Shown here: in pieces, positions 27,196 through 35,128 of the stretch | Numbering within the stretch: the stretch's first letter is position 1 | Layout: the number at the start of each line of letters is the position of its first letter | Program-made: the position numbers and the translations under genes | From: Streptomyces sp. RB17 | GTDB lineage: Bacteria; Actinomycetota; Actinomycetes; Streptomycetales; Streptomycetaceae | NCBI RefSeq assembly: GCF_009604455.1 | Contig: NZ_WEGL01000001.1 | Location: 744,001-808,000 of the forward strand | Reading direction: 5' to 3' | DNA: 64,000 nt | Notes under the pieces: model-generated | The model's database searches: none | What the model was told of the DNA's origin: nothing | What the model saw: the letters and a program-made list of their open reading frames with translations, nothing else

Positions 27196-28210
27196 GAGCT
27201 GCAGCGCCGCCGGCCACCTCCACGAAGTCCGCCACGACGCAGCTGACGTTGTCGGGTCCGCCCGCCGCATTGGCCTCGTCGATCAGCGACCGCACCGCGT
27301 CCTCGGCCGCGAGCAGCTCCTTGATCCGTTCCTCGGGCACCGCTTCGGTGAGCCCGTCGGAGCACAGCAGATACCGGTCCCCCTCCCGTACCTCCTGCAA
27401 CCGCACATCCGGAACCGGATCCATCCCGCCGGCCAGCGCCTTGAGCAGGAGCAGCGACTCCGGTTCCACCCGGTGATCCCGGGTCATCCGGATCAACTCC
27501 CCGTCGCGCAGCAGATACGCCCGCGAGTCCCCGATGTGGGCCAGCGCGAGCCGCGCCCCCGTCCACAGCAGTGCCGTCAGCGTGGTGCCGACCTCCTGGG
27601 CGCCCTCGGCCACGTCGCACACCGCCTCACCGGCGGAGCGCACCGCGTCCTCCAGCACGCTCAGCACACCGTCCGCGGGCAGTTCCTCGGCCTCGTCCAG
27701 GTGGCGCAGCGCCTCCACCGCCGCGCTGCTCGCGGGCGCCCCCGCCGGGCCGAAGCCGTCGGCCACGGCGAGCAGCCGGCGGCCCGCGTACACGGTGTCC
27801 TGGTTGGCCGGGCGGACGAGCCCGCGGTCGGAGCGGGCGGAATAGCGAAGTTCCAGCATGATGGTGTGGTCCCTTCTCGACGCGTCGGTCAGCTGGTCCA
27901 CGAGGAACGCGGCGAGATCCCGCCGGACGGCCGTCTCCGTCTCGACCCGCGCCCAGTACGCCCGGATCTCCCGCGCCGCACATGCCGGTTCCAGGGCGCA
28001 CACCGCGCGGATCTCGGCAAGCGGCATGCCCAGCCGCCGTAGCCAGGCCACGAGCCGGGCCTGCCCGAGCTGCTCGACTGCGTAGTACCGGTAGCCGGTG
28101 TCCGGGTCGACCCGGACGGGCCGCAGCAACGCAAGCTCGTCGTACAGCCGCAACGCCTTCGGCGAGAGCCGGCTCGCTCTCGCGAAGGCGCCTATGGTCA
28201 GCAACTCCAT
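27191..28210 (-). CDS. MerR-type DNA-binding domain fused to PP2C phosphatase
   Basis: 339 residues from ATG at 28210 (GAGG at 7 nt). Residues 1-70 are a MerR helix-turn-helix and wing (LLTIGAFARASRLSPKALRLYDELALLRP), with the MerR linker helix to about 105. From about 118 to the end is a PP2C-family Ser/Thr phosphatase: SDRGLVRPANQDTVY, LLAVADGFGP, AHIGDSRAYLLRDG, CSDGLTEAVP and GGPDNVSCVV, so the metal-binding Asp residues are present. The combination suggests a regulator whose DNA binding and phosphatase activity are linked, possibly to Ser/Thr kinase signalling. The promoter shows MerR-type architecture (28243-28273). The usual MerR effector domain is replaced by the enzyme. Confidence 0.88.
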   Translation of the reverse strand: MELLTIGAFARASRLSPKALRLYDELALLRPVRVDPDTGYRYYAVEQLGQARLVAWLRRLGMPLAEIRAVCALEPACAAREIRAYWARVETETAVRRDLAAFLVDQLTDASRRDHTIMLELRYSARSDRGLVRPANQDTVYAGRRLLAVADGFGPAGAPASSAAVEALRHLDEAEELPADGVLSVLEDAVRSAGEAVCDVAEGAQEVGTTLTALLWTGARLALAHIGDSRAYLLRDGELIRMTRDHRVEPESLLLLKALAGGMDPVPDVRLQEVREGDRYLLCSDGLTEAVPEERIKELLAAEDAVRSLIDEANAAGGPDNVSCVVADFVEVAGGAAAP

Positions 28211-28242
28211 GAGCACCTCGCGCTCCTCGTCGTCCGCCACCG

Positions 28243-28273
28243 ATGCTGGGGCCTCACCGAAGGTGAAGGTCAA
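28243..28273 (-). promoter_or_regulatory. MerR-type promoter of the MerR-PP2C gene
   Basis: On the minus strand TTGACC (28268-28273) and CAGCAT (28243-28248) are separated by 19 nt, the over-long spacer of MerR-controlled promoters. The spacer holds the imperfect dyad CCTTCACC-TTC-GGTGAGG. Autoregulation is inferred. Confidence 0.5.
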
Positions 28274-28347
28274 CCGCCGTGTTCCGGTTCCGGGCGAGGT
28301 TGTTAGCCTCGCTGGAGTTCGCACCCTCGTACGACAGGGAGTCCGCC

Positions 28348-29217
28348 GTGCCCCGCATCGCCCTCGCCACCTACGACCCCGGCGCCGAGCCCGGCAGGGA
28401 CACCGACCTCCCGGAGCTGGTGCGGGCGCTCACGGACGCGGGGGCCGAGGCGGAGGCCCGGTACTGGGACGACCCGGACGCCGACTGGGGCGGCTACGAC
28501 CTCGTCGTCATCCGCTCCACCTGGGACTACAGCTGGCGGGCCGCGGAGTTCGGGGCCTGGGTGGACCGGGTCGGCGCGCTGACCCGGCTCGCCAATCCGG
28601 CGCCCGTGGTGCGCTGGAACGCCGACAAGCGCTACCTCGGCGAGCTGGCGGCGGCAGGGGTGCCCACCGTCCCCACGCGCTACATCGCACCGGGCGAGCC
28701 GGCCGACCTGCCCGACGACCACGAGTACGTGATCAAGCCGACCTCGGGTGCCGGCGCCCGGTTCGCCGCCCGCTACACGCCTGGCGGGCACGAGACGGCG
28801 GTACGGCAGCTCGCCCGGATGCACGCCGAGGGCTTCACCGCGATGGTCCAGCCGTACGTGCGCGGCATAGACGTCAGCGGGGAGCGGGCGCTGCAGTTCT
28901 TCGGCGGGCGGCTGCTGCACGCCAGCCGCAAGGGCGCGGTGCTCACGCCGGGGACGGCGTACGACGCGGAGAAGGTGGCTCATCCGGATCTGGAACGGTG
29001 GCGGCCGACGGATGCGGAAGTGGCGGTCGCCGAGAAGGCGTTGGGTGCGGTGCCCGGTGGTTCTGAGGTGCTGTACGCGCGGGTGGATCTTGTGGACGGG
29101 GAGGACGGTGAGCCGCGGCTGATGGAGCTGGAGTTGGTGGAGCCGAACCTGTTTCTGTGGCTGCATCCGGGGTCGCTGGAGCGGGTGGTGGAGGCGGTGC
29201 TGGCGGCCGCGGAATAG
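28348..29217 (+). CDS. ATP-grasp ligase-like protein
   Basis: 289 residues from GTG at 28348, where the conserved VPRIALATYDPG begins. It resembles the DcsG-like/RimK-type ATP-grasp group: an N-terminal Rossmann-like part with RYWDDPDADWGGYDLVVIRSTWDY, then VVRWNADKRYLGELAAAGVPTVPT, the ATP-binding EYVIKPTSGAGARF, and metal ligands in RLMELELVEPNLF. Such enzymes form an amide-type bond between a carboxylate and an amine using ATP. It is divergent from MerR-PP2C and not in a visible biosynthetic cluster, so the substrate is unknown. Confidence 0.8.
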   Translation: MPRIALATYDPGAEPGRDTDLPELVRALTDAGAEAEARYWDDPDADWGGYDLVVIRSTWDYSWRAAEFGAWVDRVGALTRLANPAPVVRWNADKRYLGELAAAGVPTVPTRYIAPGEPADLPDDHEYVIKPTSGAGARFAARYTPGGHETAVRQLARMHAEGFTAMVQPYVRGIDVSGERALQFFGGRLLHASRKGAVLTPGTAYDAEKVAHPDLERWRPTDAEVAVAEKALGAVPGGSEVLYARVDLVDGEDGEPRLMELELVEPNLFLWLHPGSLERVVEAVLAAAE

Positions 29218-29220
29218 CGC

Positions 29221-30192
29221 CTACTGGGGTGCCGGGAGGTGTCGTTCTTCGGCTGCGGCCGAGTCGTGGCTGGTCGCGCCGTTCCCCGCGCCCCTTCGGG
29301 CACTCTCCCGGCATGCCTGCGCATACGCCCGCACCAGAGGCCGGTGTCCGTCCTCCCTCCGCCAGGCCAGTGCATAGCGGCTCGGGCCGATGTCACGGAC
29401 CGGGCGGGTGGTGACGCCGCCGCGGGTGATCAGGGGAGCGTTGCCCTCCGCCACCAGGCAGAGGCCCAGGCCCGCGACCAGGGCCTCGTACGTCTCCTCC
29501 GCGCCGGAGATCTCCGCGCCGATCCGGGGCGGCCGGCCGGCGCGGGCGTCCAGGGCGAGCCAGTGGTCCCGGAGCCGGCCCGCGCTCCGGGGCAGGGCGA
29601 GGAACGGCTCGTCCAGTACGTCGGCGAAGTCGAGTTCGGCGCGGGCGGCCAGTGGGTGCGACTCGGGCAGGGCGAGCAGTCGGGGTTCCTCGGCGACCAC
29701 CGTCCAGGCGTAGCGCTCCTCGTCGGGCAGCGGCAGCCAGACGAAGGCGACGTCCGCGGTGCCGTCGGCCAGGCCCGCCGTCGGATCGTCCCAGCTCATC
29801 TGGCGCAGCCGGACCGTCGTCTCGGGGTGCGTGGCGGTGAAGCGGGAGCGGATGGCCGGCAGCAGGCCGCCCCGGCCCGGACTGGTGCTCATGCCCACGA
29901 CCAGCGAGCTGCGCTGGGCCGCCTTGGCCGCCTCCACGGCCGCCGCCCCCGCCTCCCATGCGGCCAGCACCGTGCGCGCGTGCGGCAGCAGTGCCTCGCC
30001 CGCGGCCGTCAGCGCCACCCCGTGCCGGTCCCGCCGTAACAGTTCCGCCCCCAGCTGTCGCTCCAGCGCCCGGATCTGCTTGCTCAGTGCGGGCTGGGAG
30101 ACGTACAGCCGCTCGGCGGCGCGCGTGAAGTGCAGTTCCTCGGCGACCGCGACGAAGTAGCGCAGATCGCGGGCGTGGACGTCCATGGTCAT
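29221..30192 (-). CDS. LysR-family transcriptional regulator
   Basis: 323 residues. The N-terminal winged helix-turn-helix is typical (DLRYFVAVAEELHFTRAAER, LYVSQPALSKQIRALE), followed by a full effector-binding domain (SSLVVGMSTSPGRGGLLPAI onward). It is divergent from the short-chain dehydrogenase gene, 94 nt away, and likely controls it. The last ~25 residues (SARRGAGNGATSHDSAAAE) are translated from a dispersed repeat, so the C-terminus was probably extended when that sequence replaced the original stop. Confidence 0.9.
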   Translation of the reverse strand: MTMDVHARDLRYFVAVAEELHFTRAAERLYVSQPALSKQIRALERQLGAELLRRDRHGVALTAAGEALLPHARTVLAAWEAGAAAVEAAKAAQRSSLVVGMSTSPGRGGLLPAIRSRFTATHPETTVRLRQMSWDDPTAGLADGTADVAFVWLPLPDEERYAWTVVAEEPRLLALPESHPLAARAELDFADVLDEPFLALPRSAGRLRDHWLALDARAGRPPRIGAEISGAEETYEALVAGLGLCLVAEGNAPLITRGGVTTRPVRDIGPSRYALAWRREDGHRPLVRAYAQACRESARRGAGNGATSHDSAAAEERHLPAPQ

Positions 30193-30286
30193 AGCCGTTG
30201 GTCATCACCGAGAGTCTTGGACGGGCAACGGTCTGCGGCCGCAGTGTTGTTCGTGTCGAACCCGACGAGAGCTATGGGGAGTTCCG

Positions 30287-31117
30287 ATGAACAAGGTCTG
30301 GCTGGTGACCGGGGCGAGCAGCGGTTTCGGACGGGCGATCACCGAGGCGGCCGTCGCCGCCGGTGACGTGGTGGTCGGCGCGGCCCGGCGCCCCGAGGCC
30401 CTGGACGACCTGGTGGCCGCCCATCCCGACCAGGTCGAGGCGCTGCGACTGGACGTCACCGACGTGGCCGCGGCCGAGGCGGCGGTCCGCGATGTCGTGG
30501 CCCGGCACGGGCGGATCGACGTGCTGGTCAACAACGCGGGCCGCACCCACGTCGGCGCCGTGGAGGAGACCACCGAGGGGGAGCTGCGCGACCTGTTCGA
30601 CCTGCACTTCTTCGGCCCGGCGGCGCTCGTGCGGGCGGTGCTGCCGTATCTGCGGGAGCGGCGCTCGGGCGCGATCGTGCAGATGAGCAGCATGGGCGGT
30701 CAGATGTCCTTCGCGGGCTTCGGAGCGTACAGCGCGACGAAGTTCGCCCTGGAGGGCCTGTCCGAGGCGCTCGCGGACGAGGTCGCCGAGTACGGGATCA
30801 AGGTCCTGATCGTGGAGCCCGGCGGATTCCGGACCTCGCTGATGGCCCCCGCCCGGGCCGGGGCCAGTGCGGACAGCGGGGTGTACGCGAAGGTCGCCGG
30901 GACGCGCGGCATGGTCGCCGGCGGTGACGGCACGCAGCCCGGCGACCCGGCCAAGGCGGCCGCCCTGATCCTGGCCGCGCTGGACGCGGAGGACACCCCG
31001 CTGCGGCTGCCGCTCGGTGACGACGGAGTCAGCGCCGTCCTGGGCCACCTGGACCAGGTCCGCGACGAGGTCACCGCCTGGGAGAAGCGCACCCGGGCCA
31101 CCGCTTTCGACGCGTGA
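30287..31117 (+). CDS. Short-chain dehydrogenase/reductase
   Basis: 276 residues from ATG at 30287 with GGGGA upstream. A classical SDR: cofactor motif TGASSGFG near residue 8, LDVTD, NNAG near 87, catalytic Ser in VQMSSMGG, and YSATK (Tyr and Lys) near 152-156, then VEPGGFRT. The GAARRPE after the second strand suggests NADP preference. The substrate is not inferable. It is expressed divergently from a LysR gene that is its likely regulator. Confidence 0.9.
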   Translation: MNKVWLVTGASSGFGRAITEAAVAAGDVVVGAARRPEALDDLVAAHPDQVEALRLDVTDVAAAEAAVRDVVARHGRIDVLVNNAGRTHVGAVEETTEGELRDLFDLHFFGPAALVRAVLPYLRERRSGAIVQMSSMGGQMSFAGFGAYSATKFALEGLSEALADEVAEYGIKVLIVEPGGFRTSLMAPARAGASADSGVYAKVAGTRGMVAGGDGTQPGDPAKAAALILAALDAEDTPLRLPLGDDGVSAVLGHLDQVRDEVTAWEKRTRATAFDA

Positions 31118-31163
31118 GCGCTTCGCTGGACGGGCCGGGACGGGCCGTGTTTCGGCCGCGGCG

Positions 31164-31224
31164 CCGTCGTGGCTGGTCGCGCCCACGCGGCGGAGCCGCG
31201 TATCGAACACAGCCCCGCGCCCCA
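31164..31224 (-). repeat. Dispersed intergenic GC-rich repeat, copy 3
   Basis: Carries GTGGCTGGTCGCGCCCACGC, the GGCGGAGCC palindrome and the CAGCCCCGCGCCCC end. Located between the SDR gene and the convergent 185-residue gene, where a terminator is needed. Confidence 0.7.
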
Positions 31225-31255
31225 TCGGGCGCGGCGCCCCCTTCGGGACGCGGGC

Positions 31256-31813
31256 TCAGCCGATGACGGCCGTCCGCTGGAGCAGCCCCCAGGTGAACTC
31301 GGCGACCGCCTCGTGCCGTACGCCGTCCGGGCCGGGCGCGGTGAAGGCGAGCCCCCACCGGGTCGGTGCGGTGCCCTCCAGCGGGCGGGCCGGGGCGAAG
31401 GCGCGGGCGGCCTCGTCGACGGTGCAGGACCAGGGGAGAAGGTCGTCCAGGGTCTCCAGTCTGGGTGCCGGGGCGCCGGGGGCGCGTACCAGCCACTCGT
31501 TCCACACCGCCCCGTCCGGCCCGACCAGCACCTCGAAGCGCAGGTCGGGCCAGAGCGGCAGGGCCCAGCGCCGGGCCTCGCAGTCGGCGTCGCCGAGCCG
31601 GCGCGGGAGGACGGACTCGGGCTCGCCGAGGACCGAGCGGTACCGGGCCGCGGCGGACCGGGCGCGCGGGGAGCGGGCCATCGCCTGCCAGCGCTTGTTG
31701 GTCTCCCGCATCTCCGCGATGGACACCCCGAGCCGGTGCCGGGCGTCCTCGACCAGATCCGGGTTGTGGTCGGCCATGCGGCGCAGCAGCACCAGCTGGA
31801 AGTCGAGATCCAT
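31256..31813 (-). CDS. Hypothetical protein, 185 residues
   Basis: Not recognised. ATG at 31813 (MDLDFQLVLLRRMADHNPDL) is preferred to an upstream start that would add 15 low-complexity residues. The N-terminal part is helical (LVEDARHRLGVSIAEMRETN, KRWQAMARSPRARS); the C-terminal half has strand-rich segments (LRFEVLVGPDGAVWNEWLV, WGLAFTAPGPDGVRHEAVAE). No membrane segment, signal or catalytic motif is seen. It is probably cytosolic; it is divergent from the IclR gene with which it shares about 160 nt of upstream sequence. Confidence 0.65.
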   Translation of the reverse strand: MDLDFQLVLLRRMADHNPDLVEDARHRLGVSIAEMRETNKRWQAMARSPRARSAAARYRSVLGEPESVLPRRLGDADCEARRWALPLWPDLRFEVLVGPDGAVWNEWLVRAPGAPAPRLETLDDLLPWSCTVDEAARAFAPARPLEGTAPTRWGLAFTAPGPDGVRHEAVAEFTWGLLQRTAVIG

Positions 31814-31907
31814 GGCACCCATGGTGCCCGGCGCACCCGGGTGTCCACTTCGACCCATTGCCCGCGCAACGCCGCATGACTAGCCTGTGTTCGTCATGCC
31901 GATCGCC

Positions 31908-31947
31908 TGTTGATATCTCGAACATCTCGGTGTCGAAATGTCGGACG
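31908..31947. promoter_or_regulatory. Candidate IclR operator upstream of iclR-type gene
   Basis: Two adjacent elements: a weak TGTTGATATCTCGAACA (31908-31924) and, on the minus strand, CGTCCGACATTTCGACA (31931-31947). The latter matches the motif seen at 37206, 57304, 59600 and 59619. Confidence 0.5.
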
Positions 31948-31977
31948 GGCGCCTAGACCCAAGGGAGGGGGCCGGAC

Positions 31978-32751
31978 GTGGGACGCCTCGTGCCTGCCGT
32001 AACCCGGGCTCTCGACATTCTTGAGCTGTTCCTCGACGGGGACGGGACGCTCTCCGCCCCCGACATCGTGCGCAAGCTCCAGCTGCCGCGCACCACCGTG
32101 CACGAGCTGGTCACCACGCTCGCCGCACGGTCGTACATCGTGCAAGTGCCGGGACAGCCCGGACGCTACCGGCTCGGCGTACGCCCGTACCAGCTCGGCA
32201 GCCGCTACGCCGAGCAGCTCGACCTCGCCGCCGAGGGCCAGCAGGTGGCCCGCTCGGTCGCCGAGACCTGCGACGAGACGGTGCACGTGGCGATCCTGGA
32301 GGGCACCGACGTCATCTACATCGCCAAGGTCGACTCCACGCACGCCGTCCGCATGGTCTCCGCGGCCGGCCGCCGGCTCCCGGCCCACTGCACCTCGGTC
32401 GGCAAGATGCTGCTGGCCTCGCTGCCGGAGCAGGAACTCGCGGCGCGGATCCCGGACGACGCCGAGCTGACCGCGATGACCCCCAACAGCATCACCGAAC
32501 CCGCAGCGCTGCGCGAGGCCCTCGCGGAGATCCGGCAGCGGGGCATCGCGGTGGAGAGCCGCGAGTCCAACCCGGACGTGAGCTGTGTGGCCGCTCCCGT
32601 GCGCGACCGCACGGGTCAGGTGGTCGCGGCCCTGTCCATCTCGGTCCCCATGATCCGCTGGAGCGACGAGGGCCGGGCCGAGCTGGAGCAGCTGGCGGCG
32701 AAGGGCGCGGCGGAGCTGTCGGAGCGGCTGGGCCACCGGAGCGCGGCATGA
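31978..32751 (+). CDS. IclR-family transcriptional regulator
   Basis: 257 residues from GTG at 31978 with AAGGGAGG upstream. An N-terminal winged helix-turn-helix (VTRALDILELFLDGDGTLSA, PDIVRKLQLPRTTVHELV) precedes the IclR effector domain (DETVHVAILEGTDVIYIAKVD, then PAHCTSVGKMLLASLP, and VAAPVRDRTGQVVAALSIS). IclR proteins usually repress or activate carbon-source genes and bind small metabolites such as sugar acids. The stop overlaps the ATG of the lactonase gene (ATGA), so the two are co-transcribed, pointing to an aldonate or aldonolactone effector. Confidence 0.93.
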   Translation: MGRLVPAVTRALDILELFLDGDGTLSAPDIVRKLQLPRTTVHELVTTLAARSYIVQVPGQPGRYRLGVRPYQLGSRYAEQLDLAAEGQQVARSVAETCDETVHVAILEGTDVIYIAKVDSTHAVRMVSAAGRRLPAHCTSVGKMLLASLPEQELAARIPDDAELTAMTPNSITEPAALREALAEIRQRGIAVESRESNPDVSCVAAPVRDRTGQVVAALSISVPMIRWSDEGRAELEQLAAKGAAELSERLGHRSAA

Positions 32752-33596
32752 GCGCCGGGTACGAGGTCGCCGTCCGGGCGGAGGCGGAGCTGGGCGAGGG
32801 CCCGACCTGGGATCCGGTGGCCGGCCGGCTGATCTGGCTCGACATCCTGGGCATGCGCGTCCACACGTACGACCCGGCCACGGGCCGTCGTACGGTGCGG
32901 ACGACGGAGCAGCACGTGGGCGCGGTCAAGCCCCGCGCGGGCGGCGGCCTGGTCCTCAACCTCCGGGACGGCGTGGGCCTGCTGGACCCCGACGGCACGT
33001 TCCGCTGGCTGCACCACGAGCCGGTCGCGGGCCGGCGCGCGAACGACGCGGCGGTCGCCCCGGACGGCTCGCTGTGGGCGGGCACCATGCGCTACGACGA
33101 GGCGCGGGGCGGCGGCACGCTGACCCGGCTGACCGGCGCGGGCACGGCGGAGACGGTCCTGTCCGACGTCACGGTCAGCAACGGCACCGGCTGGAGCCCC
33201 GACGGGCGCCTCATGTACTACATCGACACACCCACCCGCCGCATCGACGTCTTCGACCACGACGCCGGGCGCGTCCGGGGCCGCCGCCCCTTCGTGGAGA
33301 TCGAGGAGGGCGCGGGCTTCCCGGACGGCCTGACGGTCGACGCGGACGGCTGTGTGTGGGTGGCGCTGTGGGACGGGGGAGCGGTGCGGAGGTACACACC
33401 GGGCGGTGTCCTGGACCGGGTGATCCCGTTGCCGGCCCCGCGTACGACCGCCTGCGCGTTCGGCGGCGCCGGCTTGACCGACCTGTACGTCACGACAGCC
33501 CGCACCGGTCTGTCGGCCCCGCATCCCCTGTCGGGGTCCTTGCTGGTGATTCCGGGAGCGGGACAGGGCTTGCCCCAACCGGCGTTCCAGGGCTGA
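32748..33596 (+). CDS. SMP-30/gluconolactonase-family sugar lactonase
   Basis: 282 residues, a six-bladed beta-propeller hydrolase. The family signature is visible: LGEGPTWDPVAGRLIWLDIL with the first metal Glu near 18, RANDAAVAPDGSLWAGTM (Asn/Asp ligands), SNGTGWSPDGRLMYYIDT and FPDGLTVDADGCVWVALWDG. It hydrolyses aldonolactones to aldonates in the cytoplasm with a divalent metal. Its coupling to the IclR gene and the presence elsewhere in the window of a dehydrogenase and dehydratase place it as step two of an oxidative aldose pathway. Confidence 0.9.
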   Translation: MSAGYEVAVRAEAELGEGPTWDPVAGRLIWLDILGMRVHTYDPATGRRTVRTTEQHVGAVKPRAGGGLVLNLRDGVGLLDPDGTFRWLHHEPVAGRRANDAAVAPDGSLWAGTMRYDEARGGGTLTRLTGAGTAETVLSDVTVSNGTGWSPDGRLMYYIDTPTRRIDVFDHDAGRVRGRRPFVEIEEGAGFPDGLTVDADGCVWVALWDGGAVRRYTPGGVLDRVIPLPAPRTTACAFGGAGLTDLYVTTARTGLSAPHPLSGSLLVIPGAGQGLPQPAFQG

Positions 33597-33644
33597 CAGC
33601 GCCTGGCGGCGGTGCCTTGCAGCGGGCGGGGCTGCAGCTCCCTG

Positions 33645-33720
33645 GGGGCGCGGGGCCGTGTTCGACATGCGGCTCCGCCGCGTGGGCGCGACCAGCCACC
33701 GCGGACCCGCAGCCGGACGA
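33645..33720 (+). repeat. Dispersed intergenic GC-rich repeat, copy 4
   Basis: GGGGGCGCGGGGCCGTGTTC followed by the GCGGC-TCC-GCCGC core and GTGGGCGCGACCAGCCACCG. It lies between the convergent lactonase and FAD oxidoreductase genes. Confidence 0.7.
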
Positions 33721-33724
33721 CGGC

Positions 33725-35128
33725 CTACGAGACCCCCGCCGCTTTCCTCTCCTCCGCGGTCAACGGCGGCTCCGTCAACGGGGGTTGCAGCGGCCCCACG
33801 GCCGTCGCGAGCAGCACGCCCGGTGTCAGCAGAACGTGCGCCCCGCGCTCCAGGGACGTCACGTCCGTCACCCGGCGTGCGATGCGGCCGTTGCCCGTCG
33901 CGGTGTACATCAGCCGCCCGACGTAGGCCGAAAGGAGCCGGTCCCGCAGTGTGGGACCGGCTTCCGTCGCGCCCGGGTGGAACACGTCCTGACCGAGCGC
34001 CAGGTCCCACGCCGCGCGGACCGGGCCGGCCACCGCCCGCTGCACGCGCCGCGCCAGCCCCGGTGTGCCCCAGCCGTGCCGCCGTATCACCTCGCGCAGC
34101 CGCACCGCGCTCTGTGCGGCGACGGCCAGCCCATGGCCGTAGACCGGGTTGAACACGGCGAGCGCGTCGCCGAGGACGGTGAAGTTCTCGGGCCAGGCCG
34201 GCATGCGCTCGTAGAAGTGACGGCGGTTGAGCGTGGAGCGGGTGACCGACACGTCGGACAGCGGCTCGGCGCGCTCCAGCAGTTCGCCCAGCACCGGATG
34301 CCGCAGCTTCTCGCGGGCGAAGGGGATGAAGTCCTCGTTCGCGGCGGTGGGTTCGCCGCCCCGGGTGCCCTGCAGGGTGACGATCCAGCGGCCGTTCTCG
34401 ATGGGGAGCAGGAAGCCGGAGCGGCCGGGCCCGTCGCCGCGCGGATCGAGCTGCAGATTGACCACCGGGAAGCCCTCCCGGGCCGCCTCCGGGGCGAGGA
34501 AGAGCCGGCTCGCGTAGACCAGGCCCGGGTCGACCTCGCGGATCCGCGGTGCGGGCAGTCCCAGGTCCGCGAGCCAGCGCGCGGCCCGCGAGCCGCGCCC
34601 GGTGGCGTCGACCACGAGTTTGGCGGCGAGGGTGCGTTCGGCGCCGTCCCGGGTCCGGATCCGTACGCCGGTGACCGCGGCGCCGGTGCCGGTGAGGCCG
34701 AGCGCCTCGGTGCCGTCGAGGAGCTCGATCCGCTCGTCGGCGAGGACCTGTGCGCGGATCGTCGCGTCCAGCAGGTCCCGGCCGGCCAGGATCACATGGT
34801 GGGACTCGGGCCAGCGCCGGAACCAGCCCTGTGCGGAGAGGGCCACCACGCCGGTCGTGACCGGATGCCGGCGGCCCCCGGCGGCCTTCAGCGCGTCGGT
34901 GATCCCCGGCAGCAGTTCCTCCACCGCCCGCGCCCCGCCCGACCACAGCATGTGGGCGTGCCGGGCCTGCGGCAGCCCCTTGCGGGGCTCGGGGCCCTCG
35001 GGCAGGGTGTCGCGCTCCACGACGACGACCCGGTCGGCGGACTCGGCGAGCGCCCGCGCCGCGAGCAGGCCGGTGTGGGATCCCCCCAGCACGACGGCGG
35101 TTCTGGCGGGGGAGGAGGGTTCACTCAT
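33725..35128 (-). CDS. FAD-dependent monooxygenase-like oxidoreductase
   Basis: 467 residues. The N-terminal FAD site TAVVLGGSHTGLLAARALAE (GxHxGL variant of GxGxxG) and the late FAD motif FTVLGDALAVFNPVYGHGLA place it near aromatic hydroxylases and halogenase-like flavoproteins; LVVDATGRGSRAARWL is a further family element. No Trp-halogenase WxWxIP motif is present. It is the last gene of a three-gene operon (metalloprotease, membrane protein, this enzyme) and overlaps the membrane-protein gene by 8 nt. Substrate unknown. Confidence 0.85.
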   Translation of the reverse strand: MSEPSSPARTAVVLGGSHTGLLAARALAESADRVVVVERDTLPEGPEPRKGLPQARHAHMLWSGGARAVEELLPGITDALKAAGGRRHPVTTGVVALSAQGWFRRWPESHHVILAGRDLLDATIRAQVLADERIELLDGTEALGLTGTGAAVTGVRIRTRDGAERTLAAKLVVDATGRGSRAARWLADLGLPAPRIREVDPGLVYASRLFLAPEAAREGFPVVNLQLDPRGDGPGRSGFLLPIENGRWIVTLQGTRGGEPTAANEDFIPFAREKLRHPVLGELLERAEPLSDVSVTRSTLNRRHFYERMPAWPENFTVLGDALAVFNPVYGHGLAVAAQSAVRLREVIRRHGWGTPGLARRVQRAVAGPVRAAWDLALGQDVFHPGATEAGPTLRDRLLSAYVGRLMYTATGNGRIARRVTDVTSLERGAHVLLTPGVLLATAVGPLQPPLTEPPLTAEERKAAGVS

